Shown here piece after piece: positions 9,429 through 20,873 of a stretch of 64,000 nucleotides of DNA; positions within the stretch are counted from its first letter, which is position 1, and every line of letters starts with the position of its first letter. Under the pieces are notes generated by a model, which was given only the letters and a program-made list of their open reading frames with translations, had not been told where the DNA came from and ran no database searches. Source of the stretch: Pseudomonadota bacterium (GTDB taxonomy: Bacteria; Pseudomonadota; Gammaproteobacteria; Xanthomonadales; Ahniellaceae); assembly GCA_022843465.1 (NCBI GenBank), contig JALHNO010000007.1, positions 62,001-126,000 of the forward strand, read 5' to 3'. The position numbers and the translations under genes were made by a program.

Positions 9429-10427
9429 TCAAGCCGCTATCGCAAACGCCCCCGGCAGTGGCGACGTCGACCACACCGGCACGCTCAGATTGTCGATGAG
9501 CGCAGGCCGCTCGCGCAGTTCCTTCAGCAGGGAACGGGTAATCCGCGGGGCGTACAGCGAAATGAACTCGGCGACGAAGTGCGGCACGACGTCGTTGCGG
9601 CGCAGCGCGATCCAGGTCGTGCAACGCGGGAACAGGGTGGAAACATCGAGCACGGCCAGGCTCTCGTGATCGCTGGCCTCGACGGCAACGCCGGCGATCA
9701 GACCCACGCCCAGACGCGCCTGTACATGCGCCTTGATCACATCGGCATCGCGCGCGGTGAAGGCGACATTGGGCTCCAGGCCCTGTTCGGTGAAGGCATG
9801 CAGCAGGCTGGAAGTAGGCAGACGCGAGGAGCTGTAGCTGATCAGCGGATGCTCGGCGAGGTCTTCCAGCGTGATCGGGCGCTTGAGCGCAGCAAGCGGG
9901 TGATCGTGCGGTACCAGGGCGACGCGATGCCAGTGATAGGCCGGAATCGAGAACACGCCCTCGGGCGCGGCACCACTGGTGCTGAAGACGGCGACATCGA
10001 CATCGCCACGGATCAGGCGCGCGATTGCTTCGTCGTGTTCGCCGGTCTCGATATCGATCGACACGTCCGGCAGGCGATTACGCAGCTCGGCAGCGACCGG
10101 CGGCAATACATAGCGCGCCTGCGTGTACACGGTGGCCACCCGCAGCGAACCTGCCTGCGACAGCCGGATGTTGGCGGCCACGGTGCGGATCTGGCGGACT
10201 TCAGTGATGATGCGGCGGGCGTGCACCAGAATGCCTTCGCCGGCGGGCGTCAGTCCCTGGATGCTCTTGCCCTTGCGGACAAACAGCGAAACACCGAGAT
10301 ATTCCTCGATCTGCTTCAGTTGTTTGGAGAGGCCGGGCTGGGTCGCATGAACGCGCTCAGCGGCGTGGGTGATATTGAATCCGGCGTCAACGATGGCAAC
10401 GATGATGCGCAGCTGGTTCAGGGTCAT
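9429..10427 (-). CDS. cysB: LysR-family regulator of the CysB/Cbl type
   Basis: A 332-residue LysR-type regulator. The N-terminal winged helix (MTLNQLRIIVAIVDAGFNITHAAERVHATQPGLSKQLKQIEE) matches the CysB pattern, notably the spacing and TQPGLSKQLKQIEEYLGVSLFVRKGK. The remainder is the periplasmic-binding-like effector domain (RVATVYTQARYVLP, TGEHDEAIARLIRGDVDVAV). CysB proteins activate sulfate assimilation genes when N-acetylserine or O-acetylserine signals sulfur limitation. It is divergent from cysG and close to cysJIH, which supports that role. GGAG lies nine bases before the ATG. It could instead be a Cbl-like paralogue. Confidence 0.9.
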   Translation of the reverse strand: MTLNQLRIIVAIVDAGFNITHAAERVHATQPGLSKQLKQIEEYLGVSLFVRKGKSIQGLTPAGEGILVHARRIITEVRQIRTVAANIRLSQAGSLRVATVYTQARYVLPPVAAELRNRLPDVSIDIETGEHDEAIARLIRGDVDVAVFSTSGAAPEGVFSIPAYHWHRVALVPHDHPLAALKRPITLEDLAEHPLISYSSSRLPTSSLLHAFTEQGLEPNVAFTARDADVIKAHVQARLGVGLIAGVAVEASDHESLAVLDVSTLFPRCTTWIALRRNDVVPHFVAEFISLYAPRITRSLLKELRERPALIDNLSVPVWSTSPLPGAFAIAA

Positions 10428-10759
10428 GACGGGTTACTCCAGAATGAGACAAAAGACGAATGCTTGCGTTGTCCAAGGCGGTGGAGCCTGGACAACAACA
10501 ACACATCGACATTTGCATTCGGAGTACGGACATGAGCTTTGAGCGATCCTGTGCCTGCGTGATGTTGACTGACGTCGGTGTTTTCGCCGACAGCCCGACT
10601 ATAACCATATGAATTTAGAGTTCAAGCTCTGATTCCAACGATATAGCCAGAGGTCATGAGCGCAACCGGAGCTTCCGGCATATCCGCATGCAGCCGCGCT
10701 ATTTCCGTCCGCTCGGCGATGCCGGCAGTCTGCAGGTCCAGCGAACCCCGGGATCGGCC
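10428..10759. other. Divergent intergenic region between cysB-like gene and cysG
   Basis: This 332-base stretch has no convincing gene. It is more AT-rich than its surroundings around 10600-10640 (ATAACCATATGAATTTAGAG), which fits a promoter region for one or both divergent genes. I could not pick out a reliable -35/-10 pair or a CysB site by eye. Confidence 0.5.
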
Positions 10760-12193
10760 ATGGACTACTACCCCCTGTTTCTGCGACTGCAAGGTCAGCG
10801 CGTGGTGCTGATCGGTGGCGGCGCGGTCGCGGCCCGCAAGTTGCGGCCGCTGCTGGCAGCCGGCGCCGCCGTGCAGGTGGTCGCACCCGAGTTGAGCACG
10901 CCACTTCAGCAAGCGCTGTCAGTGAAGCAAATCACCTGGATCGCAGCCCGATTCGCACCCGAGCACATCGAGGGCGCGCGCCTGGTGATCGCCGCGAGCG
11001 ACGACGCCGACGTCAATGCTGAAGTCGCTGCCGCCGCAGAAGCCCGCGGCATCTGGGTCAACGTGGTCGACGATCTGGCGCTGTCGACTGCCATCGTGCC
11101 GGCGATCATCGACCGCAGCCCGGTCGTGGTGGCGGTCTCCAGCGGCGGTGCCGCGCCGGTGCTGGCAACCGAAATCCGCGGCCGCATCGAAGCCATGCTG
11201 GACCACTCGATCGGCCCGCTCGCGCGTCTGGCCGCACGCCTGCGTGGCCGCGTCTCGGCACACATACGCAACAATGACCAGCGTCGCCGGTTCTGGCAGG
11301 GTTTGCTCAGCGGACCAGTGGCGCAGGCGGTGCGCGCGGGCGACATCGGCGCCGCCGAGCGGGCCGTCGAACAGGCGCTGAGCATCGGCAGCGGCAGTTC
11401 TGCGACGGGCCGTGTGCTGCTGGTCGGTGCCGGTCCCGGCGATCCCGGTCTACTGACCCTGCGCGCCCACCGGGCATTGCAGGATGCCGATGTCGTGCTC
11501 TATGACCGCCTGGTTTCGCCCGAAGTGCTGGCGATGGGACGTCGAGATGCAACCTGGATCGAAGTCGGCAAGCGGCACGGCGAGGCCGACGCGATCCAGC
11601 ACGACATCGCCCGTTTGCTGGTTGAACACGCCCGCGCCGGAAAAATCGTGGTGCGCCTGAAGGGCGGCGACCCCTTGCTGTTTGCACGCATCGAAGAGGA
11701 ACTCGACGTGCTGCGCGCGCATTCGATTGCGTTCGAGATCGTACCCGGCATTACCTCGGCCAGCGCCTGCGCGGCCTACGCCGGCATCCCGCTGACGGCG
11801 CGTGGCAGCGCCGACGGTGTGCGCCTGGTGACAGCGGCGCATTGCCAGACCGGGCACGAGCCGGATTGGCCGAGTCTGGGTCGCAGTGATGACACCTTGG
11901 TCATCTACATGGGCGTAGCCAGCATCGCCAACAGCGCCCGCGAACTGCAGCGCCATGGTCGCTCGGGACGCACGCCGGTGGCCTTCATCGAAAACGGCAG
12001 CCGCAACAATCAACGCGTGATCGTGACGCAACTGGACCAGATGCAATCGGCTGCCGAGCACCATGCACTGCAGGCGCCGGCACTGCTGATCATCGGCGCG
12101 CAGGCCGAGCGCGCGTTGCGCTTTGGCTGGTACGGGACCCCGGCGATCGATGCGCGTCCAACGCCCGCGGCCATGCTGCGTGTTGCGGCCTGA
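10760..12193 (+). CDS. cysG: Siroheme synthase: precorrin-2 dehydrogenase/ferrochelatase plus uroporphyrinogen-III C-methyltransferase
   Basis: A multifunctional enzyme that makes siroheme, the CysI cofactor, from uroporphyrinogen III. I take the ATG at 10760 (MDYYPLFLRLQGQRVVLIGGGAVAARK) rather than an upstream in-frame ATG because this is the usual N-terminus. Residues 1-150 are the NAD-dependent dehydrogenase/chelatase module with VNVVDD and AVSSGGAAPVLA. From about residue 215 follows the SAM methyltransferase (VLLVGAGPGDPGLLTL, LYDRLVS, RLKGGDP, VPGITSASACAAYAGIPLTARG). One oddity: the near-invariant FGRGGEE after RLKGGDP reads FARIEEE here (11681-11700), so methyltransferase activity deserves testing. 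Confidence 0.95.
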   Translation: MDYYPLFLRLQGQRVVLIGGGAVAARKLRPLLAAGAAVQVVAPELSTPLQQALSVKQITWIAARFAPEHIEGARLVIAASDDADVNAEVAAAAEARGIWVNVVDDLALSTAIVPAIIDRSPVVVAVSSGGAAPVLATEIRGRIEAMLDHSIGPLARLAARLRGRVSAHIRNNDQRRRFWQGLLSGPVAQAVRAGDIGAAERAVEQALSIGSGSSATGRVLLVGAGPGDPGLLTLRAHRALQDADVVLYDRLVSPEVLAMGRRDATWIEVGKRHGEADAIQHDIARLLVEHARAGKIVVRLKGGDPLLFARIEEELDVLRAHSIAFEIVPGITSASACAAYAGIPLTARGSADGVRLVTAAHCQTGHEPDWPSLGRSDDTLVIYMGVASIANSARELQRHGRSGRTPVAFIENGSRNNQRVIVTQLDQMQSAAEHHALQAPALLIIGAQAERALRFGWYGTPAIDARPTPAAMLRVAA

Positions 12194-12297
12194 TCAGCGC
12201 GGGCAAGCTTTTTCAGTTTCGCAAGGATCAAGCGGAGGCACCTCCACCGCAGCGGCCATCCCTGGCCAGAATTCATCCTATGCGGCGGCTATGCTCA

Positions 12298-13851
12298 TCA
12301 AGGTGCGGCGAGGTAGAAGTCGTAGGCACCGCTGCCCGAGTACGACAGCACACGCCAGTAGTAATAGCCGGCACTGCCGTTGTACTGCACGCTCTCGGTG
12401 CTGGTCGGGCTGATGCCCTCGGCCACCTTGACCCAACCGCTGCCACTCCAGCGGTACAGCTCGATATCGAAGTCGGCGCTGGCCGGACCGGTCAGCCAAC
12501 CGCGTTGCGTCCCGGCACCCGAGCTGTAGTAATTGCCATTCGGTTGCACGTCGCTGTCACCGGTGTAACTGAGCGATCCGCTGTACTTGGTGCAACCGGT
12601 GCAGGGTGCTCCATCGGGCGGCGGCGGATCGCCGCCACCGCCACCCAGACGCGATTGCACCAGTCGATTGGGCGAACCACTGCCGACGTTGGAAATCACA
12701 TTGCTCGCGGCGCCGCTGTTCAGCGCCGAGGCGACCTGGCTCGGTGATGCGCTGGGATTGCCTGCCAGATACAGCGCCGCGACACCGGCCACATGCGGCG
12801 ATGCCATCGAGGTTCCGCTCAGCGTGGCGGTCGCCGTGTTGCTGCTGTTGGAGGTCGACAGGATGCTGGATCCCGGCCCGAAGATGTCGAGGCAGGAGCC
12901 ATAGTTGGAGAACGACGAGCGGCTGTCATTGCTGGCAGTCGAACCGACGGTTATTGCGCTCGGGGCGCGCGCCGGTGAGTAGTTGCAGGCACTGGTATTG
13001 TCATTGCCGGCAGCGACCACCACTACAACACCGGCATTGACCAGATTGGCGACCGCCGAATCGGTGGACGAGGAAGCGCCACCGCCCAGACTCATATTGG
13101 CGACTGCGGGCGACACCCGATTGGCGCGCACCCAGTCCATGCCGGCGATGATGCCGGAGGTGCTGCCGCTGCCATCGCAACCGAGCACGCGCACCGGGTA
13201 CAGGCGCACGCCCTTGGCGACGCCATAGGTCGCGCTGCCGACGGTACCGGCGACATGGGTGCCATGGCCCTGGCAGTCATTGGTTCCGTTGCCATCATTG
13301 ATCGCGCTGTAACCGCTGCGCACGCGTCCGCCAAAATCATTGTGCGAGGCGCGGATGCCGGTGTCGATGATGTAGGCATTCACGTTGGATGCCGTGCTGT
13401 CGTAGACGTATTGACCGTTCAGCGGCAGGTTCGGCTGATCGACGCGATCGAGGCCCCAGGTGGCATTGGTCTGGGTGACCTTGATCGACACCCGACTGTC
13501 TTCCTCGACATAGGCGACGCGTTCGTCTTCAAGCAAGGCTGCCAGCGCATCATCGCTGACATCGGTCAGCACAAAACCGCGCAGCACATTGCCGTAGCTG
13601 CGTTCGAGCTGCACACCCTTGCGCAGCTGGCTCAATTCGCGCGCGACATCAGCGACCTGCGGCTTGCGCGCGTGTTCGGCGCCCTGCTCGCTGGCCAGCC
13701 GGGCCGATCCGTCTTTCAGCACCACGATGTAGCGGCCCTCGATCGGCTTCTCGCTGAACCGTAGTTCGCCCGCCTGCGCCGAATCGGCACAGACACCGGC
13801 ACCCAGTGCAGCTGCCATGGCTGCAGCCAGGCTGATCATGCGATTACTCAT
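12298..13851 (-). CDS. Secreted subtilisin-like serine protease (S8 family) with propeptide and PPC-type C-terminal domain
   Basis: An extracellular endopeptidase precursor of 517 residues. The ATG at 13851 has GGAG nine bases upstream, and the sequence then gives a signal peptide ending ADSAQA. An I9-type inhibitor propeptide follows ([12 protein letters not shown] ... [29 protein letters not shown]). The catalytic triad is intact: Asp in [12 protein letters not shown], His in [15 protein letters not shown], Ser in [19 protein letters not shown]; the oxyanion Asn lies in VVAAGND. After a [10 protein letters not shown] linker comes a beta-rich, Tyr/Ser/Gly-rich domain of pre-peptidase C-terminal type. 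It is likely exported by Sec and type II secretion. It is divergent from a winged-helix/TPR regulator. Confidence 0.94.
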   Translation of the reverse strand: MSNRMISLAAAMAAALGAGVCADSAQAGELRFSEKPIEGRYIVVLKDGSARLASEQGAEHARKPQVADVARELSQLRKGVQLERSYGNVLRGFVLTDVSDDALAALLEDERVAYVEEDSRVSIKVTQTNATWGLDRVDQPNLPLNGQYVYDSTASNVNAYIIDTGIRASHNDFGGRVRSGYSAINDGNGTNDCQGHGTHVAGTVGSATYGVAKGVRLYPVRVLGCDGSGSTSGIIAGMDWVRANRVSPAVANMSLGGGASSSTDSAVANLVNAGVVVVVAAGNDNTSACNYSPARAPSAITVGSTASNDSRSSFSNYGSCLDIFGPGSSILSTSNSSNTATATLSGTSMASPHVAGVAALYLAGNPSASPSQVASALNSGAASNVISNVGSGSPNRLVQSRLGGGGGDPPPPDGAPCTGCTKYSGSLSYTGDSDVQPNGNYYSSGAGTQRGWLTGPASADFDIELYRWSGSGWVKVAEGISPTSTESVQYNGSAGYYYWRVLSYSGSGAYDFYLAAP

Positions 13852-14155
13852 TGTTCTCCACTCCCCAGTAGGTCTGATCCAACCTGCAGAAGCCCGCACC
13901 GACCCGGCACGGTCGCCCTGCGGCAGGTCGACGCAGGGCCACGCAGATGTATTGCGATCAACACCCCGGCGCTTCTTGCGCGCGCTCATTTATTTCTCAA
14001 TTCGTGCTCAATCCATGGCGCAACGCAGCATATTTCACACATATCATCGTGTTCGCGTGACATGCCGATTGCGCATGACGAGGCGGTTGTGAGCACCGAT
14101 TGCTGGCCGTATGCTGAGCGCTCGCTTGAACAGCTGTCCTGGGGAGGTCGCAGCC

Positions 14156-16936
14156 GTGCATGCCGTCGTTCCGCCGTGGCCCGAGTCCACGCAGAAACTC
14201 CGCCTGGGTGCGCTGCAGATCGATCTGCGCTATCGCCGCGTGCTGCGTGCCGATGGCGAGATCGAATTGCCGGCGCGGGTCTTCGATCTGCTCGTGCTGT
14301 TTCTCGCCGAACCCGGCGTGCTGCATCAGCGCGCGCAACTGCTCGCGCGGGTGTGGTCGAATGTGGTGGTCGAGGACGCCAGTCTGTCGCAGGCGATCTG
14401 GACCTTGCGCAATGCCCTCGGCGCACCGCAACGCGACTGGATAAGAACCGTATCCAAGAGCGGCTACGTGTTCGAGCCCGATGTCGCGATCGCACCGCTT
14501 GCACCCGATGCGGTGCCGGCACCCGAAGAGATCACGCTGGAACACATCAGCGCTCAGCGAACCGGGAGTCCCGCTGCACTCGTTGCGTCGCATCGGTCGG
14601 CGCGCCCCCGCGGCTCTGCACTTCGCCATGGGGCAATTGCCGGTCTGTTCGTCACCCTCCTCCTCGGCGGCCTCTATGCGACGCAAGGCGGGCGGCAACC
14701 ACGGGCGGTCGCAATCCTGCAGATCGCCGACGCCGCCGCAGCCAGCGATGCGCACTGGCCGGCGACCCTGCTGCGCCAGTGGACGGAATGGAAGCTCGCC
14801 AAGATACCCGACGTGACCCTGCTGGCGCGTGATCACCTCGCGGCCGATCATGGCAACCGCGACGAGATCGCCGTGGTGCTGGTTTCTTCCGGTGAGATAC
14901 CGGGCCAGCAGGGCCGGTGGTTCGTCCAGGCACAGTACGAGTTCGACGGCAGCCTGCAGCGACAACGTCTGGAGGGGCGCCACGAAGAGATGCCGCAGTT
15001 GACCGCACGCCTGTCGACTACCCTGATCGAGCGGCTGCTGCCGGATCGGCGCCGGCAGCCATGGCCGGCATTGCAGATATCCGCCCCCGCGGCCAAGGAC
15101 TATGCCAGCTTCGTGGTTGCCTATGAGGCCCGCAACTGGTCGCGCGCTGGCGACCTCGGTCGCACCCTGGTGACCCGTGCTCCGCAATTCGGACTGGTGC
15201 ATTCGCAACTGGCCCAGGTGCAGTTGCAGCTCGGCCAGATTCGCGAGGCACAGCGGCTCGCCGAACAGGCGGCCAGCTTGCTGCAACCGCTCGCCGACGA
15301 CGCCAGGGAAATCCTGCAGGCCGAGCGGCTGACGCCCGCGCCGAATCCGGAACTGGCCCTGCGTGCCTATGCCGAACTTGCCCGCAAATACCCTGCCCAG
15401 GCCCAGTTTGCGCTGGCGCTTTCGCGCCAGATGCTGCGCGCGGACCGCCCCGCCGATGCGCTCGCGGTGCTCGATCGCAGCGACTGGAGCAACCAGTCAA
15501 TCGCCATCCGGCACCAGCAACTGCAGATTCGCGCGCGCGCCATGCTGATGCTGGGTGACGGCAAGGGCGCACGTGAGAGTGCTGGCGAAGCCTACCGACT
15601 GGCCGAAGTCGCGGGATGGGAGTGGGAAATGGGCGATGCCCTGCTCAGCCTCGCCTCGTCGGACATCGTCGAACTGCGCGGCGTCGTCAATGATCGACCG
15701 TTCGCGCAGGCCGCTGCGCATTTTCATGCGGCCGGCGATGAGATGCGCGCCTCCGAGGCCAAACTGCTGGAGGCCTCGCGCGGATCGGGTCGCGGACCCG
15801 ACATCGAACTGGAGCATCTGCTCGCACAGGCGCACGCTGCTGGACACCGCGCACTGGAAATCAAGGCACTGCGGATCGCTGCATTCCGCAAGTTCCGTGC
15901 TGGCGATCTGAACGGCTATCGCGATCTGCTTGGACAGGCGCTTGCAGTGGCCGAAGCAGTGGGCGATCAGCTGGCATTGCGCCGCTTCGATCTGGACCTG
16001 CTGGTACTGGACATCGACGCTGGTGATTTCGCCGCGGCCGACATCCGGCTGCAGCGCCTGGATCAATCCGCGCGCCAGGGCGAGATCGAATTCTGGGTGC
16101 AGCAGATGGCGATGGTGCTGGCGCTGCGGCGTGGCCAGTTCGATATCGCCGAGGCGCGGCTGTCAGCAGCGAGCGCATTGATGGCCGCTGATCCCGGCCG
16201 ACCCGCCGTCACCGCCCTGATCCTGTGCATGCGCGGTCAACTCGAATTGATCCGAGGCCGGGTCGGGCCGGCGCGTTCGGCGATGGAACGCTGCGGCAAT
16301 TCGCCGGCGCCGGTGTACCAGGTGATGGGTCAGATCGGTCTGAGCCGGCTCGATCTTTACACCGGTGATCGCGAGAGCGCCTTGCGGCGCCTGCTGCAGG
16401 CCCGTGATCAGGTGATCGACGTGCCCAGCGTCACCGATCAGCGCGGGCTCTGGGCCGAAATCGCCGATGTCGCCGTTGAGGCCGGTGCCGCCGACGTGGC
16501 ACGCCCGCTGCTGATCGAATTGCTGCAGGCGGCGCGCACCGATGGCATGCGCACACTGGAGGCCGAAACCCGACTGGCCCTGGCCCGACTCGCCGCCGAG
16601 GAAGGCCGCTGGTCCGAGGTGGTTGCCGCGGCGGATGCTGCGCGCACACTCGCGGCCGCTGACGACTGGTCGATCAGCAGCGCGCTCACGATGCTGTCGG
16701 CATTGCGCGCCGCGCACGAAGGACAGTCGCTGCAGGCCGCCGAGCAACTGGCCGCGCTGGCGCATGCCGCCCTGGAGCGCGGCGATGCGCTGACCGAAGT
16801 CGAGGCGCAGGCCCTGTTGCATCGGATCGGGCAGACACCGGACTGTTGCATCCCAAGGGGCCGGCTCGATCTGATCGCACGCAGTGGCCTGCAGGGACTG
16901 ATCGCTACCTGGCGATCCGCGGAAGAAGAATCCTGA
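14156..16936 (+). CDS. Membrane-anchored winged-helix regulator with TPR-rich C-terminal domain (CadC-like)
   Basis: A 926-residue protein. I prefer the GTG at 14156 because GGAGG lies eight bases upstream; an ATG at 14111 is in frame but has no ribosome site. Residues 15-106 form an OmpR/PhoB-type winged helix (RVFDLLVLFLAEPGVLHQRAQ, NVVVEDASLSQAIWTLRNAL, IRTVSKSGYVF). A single hydrophobic helix sits at about 159-176. The rest is a long helical Ala/Leu/Arg-rich array of TPR-like repeats. This is the ToxR/CadC architecture: cytoplasmic DNA binding, periplasmic or membrane sensing. It is divergent from the subtilase with about 300 bases between them, so that protease is a plausible target. The signal is unknown. 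Confidence 0.88.
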   Translation: MHAVVPPWPESTQKLRLGALQIDLRYRRVLRADGEIELPARVFDLLVLFLAEPGVLHQRAQLLARVWSNVVVEDASLSQAIWTLRNALGAPQRDWIRTVSKSGYVFEPDVAIAPLAPDAVPAPEEITLEHISAQRTGSPAALVASHRSARPRGSALRHGAIAGLFVTLLLGGLYATQGGRQPRAVAILQIADAAAASDAHWPATLLRQWTEWKLAKIPDVTLLARDHLAADHGNRDEIAVVLVSSGEIPGQQGRWFVQAQYEFDGSLQRQRLEGRHEEMPQLTARLSTTLIERLLPDRRRQPWPALQISAPAAKDYASFVVAYEARNWSRAGDLGRTLVTRAPQFGLVHSQLAQVQLQLGQIREAQRLAEQAASLLQPLADDAREILQAERLTPAPNPELALRAYAELARKYPAQAQFALALSRQMLRADRPADALAVLDRSDWSNQSIAIRHQQLQIRARAMLMLGDGKGARESAGEAYRLAEVAGWEWEMGDALLSLASSDIVELRGVVNDRPFAQAAAHFHAAGDEMRASEAKLLEASRGSGRGPDIELEHLLAQAHAAGHRALEIKALRIAAFRKFRAGDLNGYRDLLGQALAVAEAVGDQLALRRFDLDLLVLDIDAGDFAAADIRLQRLDQSARQGEIEFWVQQMAMVLALRRGQFDIAEARLSAASALMAADPGRPAVTALILCMRGQLELIRGRVGPARSAMERCGNSPAPVYQVMGQIGLSRLDLYTGDRESALRRLLQARDQVIDVPSVTDQRGLWAEIADVAVEAGAADVARPLLIELLQAARTDGMRTLEAETRLALARLAAEEGRWSEVVAAADAARTLAAADDWSISSALTMLSALRAAHEGQSLQAAEQLAALAHAALERGDALTEVEAQALLHRIGQTPDCCIPRGRLDLIARSGLQGLIATWRSAEEES

Positions 16937-17084
16937 GCCGCGGACCTGCCGCAACACCTGCCTGCAAGACACTCCAGCGCCGCGCCCCCCTGCATGCAGC
17001 GGGCCGAGCCGGACCGGTCATTCCGCTGCGACAGACGCCAGAACCGCGGACCGAAACCGTTCCGGTGACTGGCCCTGAACTGAC

Positions 17085-18230
17085 CTACAGGCAGCTTCGG
17101 GTATTGCAGCTGTTGACGATCAGGTTGGGGGCGACGCCCGACAACGCGTAGGCAATCATCGGCACGGCATTGCCATTGATCGCCAGACCGGTGCCAGCAG
17201 CGAGTGTCAGTGGTGCCAGTGCCGGCGCGTGTACCGTGGTCACTGTGGTCGCGGCGCAGTCGGCGCGGGTGCAGCGGGCCAGCTTGATTGCGCCCAGCGT
17301 ATTGTCGAAGTAGCTGATGACCGGCAAGCCGTCGGCTCCGGAGCGCATCTGGACTCCGGCACCCAGGCCCGGACCACTGCTGTGCGTATCGATCGTGCTG
17401 ACACTGCTGCCAACACAACTGGTATCCAGGCAGCGAAGCAACCGCAGCGAATCGGCTGGACTGGCGTCCGCCTGGTAGGCAATCAGGGCGGAGCCGCTGC
17501 GTCCCTCGATCATCGAGGCCGCGATTGGGCTCTCGGCTGCCAGCATGGAAAAGCTGTTGCCGACCGTGCAGTCGAGATTGCCGCAGCGAAGCAGCCGCAG
17601 GCTCGCGAAGTTGAGGTTGTAGGCAATCTGCGGAAGCCCGGCGATGATGGCAATCGCTGGCGCCCGACCGGCCGTGCCGGCGCCATCCGCCACGACCACA
17701 CTGGCAGTTCCGGTGCACTGCGCGTTCGCACAGCGCGCAACCTTCAGATCACTGTTGCTGCCATCAAAGATCGCAAAGATCGGACGGCCATCGGCTGGAA
17801 CCACCACCGCATGATCGCCGTTGCCATGATTGCCCGGATCCACCACGGTGGTGGTCGACAGCGTGCAGCTGGCATTGGAGCATTTGATCGCGCGCAGCCC
17901 ATTGAAGCTGACCGAAATGCTGATCAGCGGCAGACCATCGGCTGCGCCGGTAACCCGGATTCGCGCAATGCTGCTGAGACTCGCGACGGTGGCGACGCTG
18001 GTCGGCGCGCCGGTACACAGCGCATTGGCGCACTGCATGGCCTTGATGGTGCTGGCGTCCTGAAAGACCACGAGTGGCAAGCCCGTACTCGGCACGAAGA
18101 TATCGAGCTTGCCATTGCTGGCCACGCCGGGAATGGCAATGGTCGGTGACTGCGCCAGCGCGACAGCCGCGCCCAGTTGCACGAGCGCGCTGACCAGCAC
18201 GGTGCTGAACCACATCAGGAATCTGGACAT
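17085..18230 (-). CDS. Secreted protein of seven CX4C repeats, probable seven-bladed propeller
   Basis: A 381-residue protein with a signal peptide (residues 1-26, ending AVALAQ). The mature chain is seven repeats of about 50 residues. Each carries one C-x4-C pair: Cys 67/72, 117/122, 167/172, 216/221, 267/272, 320/325 and 375/380. Between pairs comes a dG-L-P-x-I-s-y type strand (DGLPLISISV, DGRPIFAIFD, AGLPQIAYNL, DGLPVISYFD). Regular spacing, seven units and beta-rich composition point to a seven-bladed beta-propeller with a disulfide in each blade. I recognise no enzymatic motif. It is probably extracellular or periplasmic. The function is unknown. Confidence 0.8.
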   Translation of the reverse strand: MSRFLMWFSTVLVSALVQLGAAVALAQSPTIAIPGVASNGKLDIFVPSTGLPLVVFQDASTIKAMQCANALCTGAPTSVATVASLSSIARIRVTGAADGLPLISISVSFNGLRAIKCSNASCTLSTTTVVDPGNHGNGDHAVVVPADGRPIFAIFDGSNSDLKVARCANAQCTGTASVVVADGAGTAGRAPAIAIIAGLPQIAYNLNFASLRLLRCGNLDCTVGNSFSMLAAESPIAASMIEGRSGSALIAYQADASPADSLRLLRCLDTSCVGSSVSTIDTHSSGPGLGAGVQMRSGADGLPVISYFDNTLGAIKLARCTRADCAATTVTTVHAPALAPLTLAAGTGLAINGNAVPMIAYALSGVAPNLIVNSCNTRSCL

Positions 18231-18350
18231 CTGCTTGAACCTCCGGTGGTACCGCAGGCCGGATGGCCGCGGCGAGCATGCAGGCTAGGCAGCTTGCGAA
18301 CAGCGCAACACTGACCTTCGTCAGGGACCTGTCTTTCGACAGGGCTCCCG

Positions 18351-18375
18351 GGCGCTCGCGCTGACGCGCCTTTTT
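18351..18375 (+). terminator. Candidate intrinsic terminator upstream of the thiC leader
   Basis: GGCGC (18351-18355) pairs with GCGCC (18366-18370) around a 10-base loop and is followed by TTTTT. A second hairpin, CCTGTC-TTTC-GACAGG, lies at 18328-18343. No rightward gene ends nearby, so it may insulate the thiC promoter from antisense or read-through transcription. Confidence 0.4.
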
Positions 18376-18501
18376 CCGTGAAGCGGCAAGCCGCGCGATC
18401 CCGCACCGTCATGGCGTGCTGCACTTCGCCGTGCCGGAGCGCGGGCGATCTTGCCCCTACCGGTGGCTGGCAAGCCTGGTCCGTGGTTCAATGGCAGCCT
18501 G

Positions 18502-20531
<2,030 letters not shown>

Positions 20532-20655
20532 AACGCGGCCGGCCACTGCAGGAAATCGCGGGCTGTTGTAGAACACCTCTGCGAGATGCCATCTCAATAA
20601 CTCGGCAGCTTCCCGACGGCATCTCACAGAGATGCCCTACAGGATCAGAGACGAG

Positions 20656-20673
20656 CAGCGGGGCAAGCCCCGC
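20656..20673. terminator. Strong hairpin downstream of thiC
   Basis: AGCGGGGC-AA-GCCCCGCT is an 8-bp perfect stem about 125 bases after the thiC stop. Between them, GAGATGCC (about 20583 and 20629) and GGCATCTC (about 20619) form competing inverted repeats. No T-tract follows, so termination is uncertain. Confidence 0.35.
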
Positions 20674-20681
20674 TCTACAAG

Positions 20682-20771
20682 ATCAACGTCAACGTCAACA
20701 TCAACGTCAACATCAACGTCAACATCAACGTCAACATCAACGTCAACGTCAACATCAACATCAACGTCAAC
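20682..20771. repeat. (RTCAAC)15 hexanucleotide microsatellite
   Basis: Fifteen uninterrupted six-base units are read here, each ATCAAC or GTCAAC, partly alternating (A-G) and partly doubled (G-G, A-A). It lies between thiC and the antiporter gene. One frame reads alternating Ser-Thr, but there is no ribosome site or protein context, so I do not call a gene. Repeat number is likely to vary between strains by slippage. Confidence 0.95.
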
Positions 20772-20873
20772 TACATTGGCCGACGTAGGATGTGGTGAAC
20801 GCAGTGAACCGCATCATCGTGCTCCTCGAGCTTCAGCAACCGCCCAAGCCGCGCCGCGATCGCACCCGACGCC

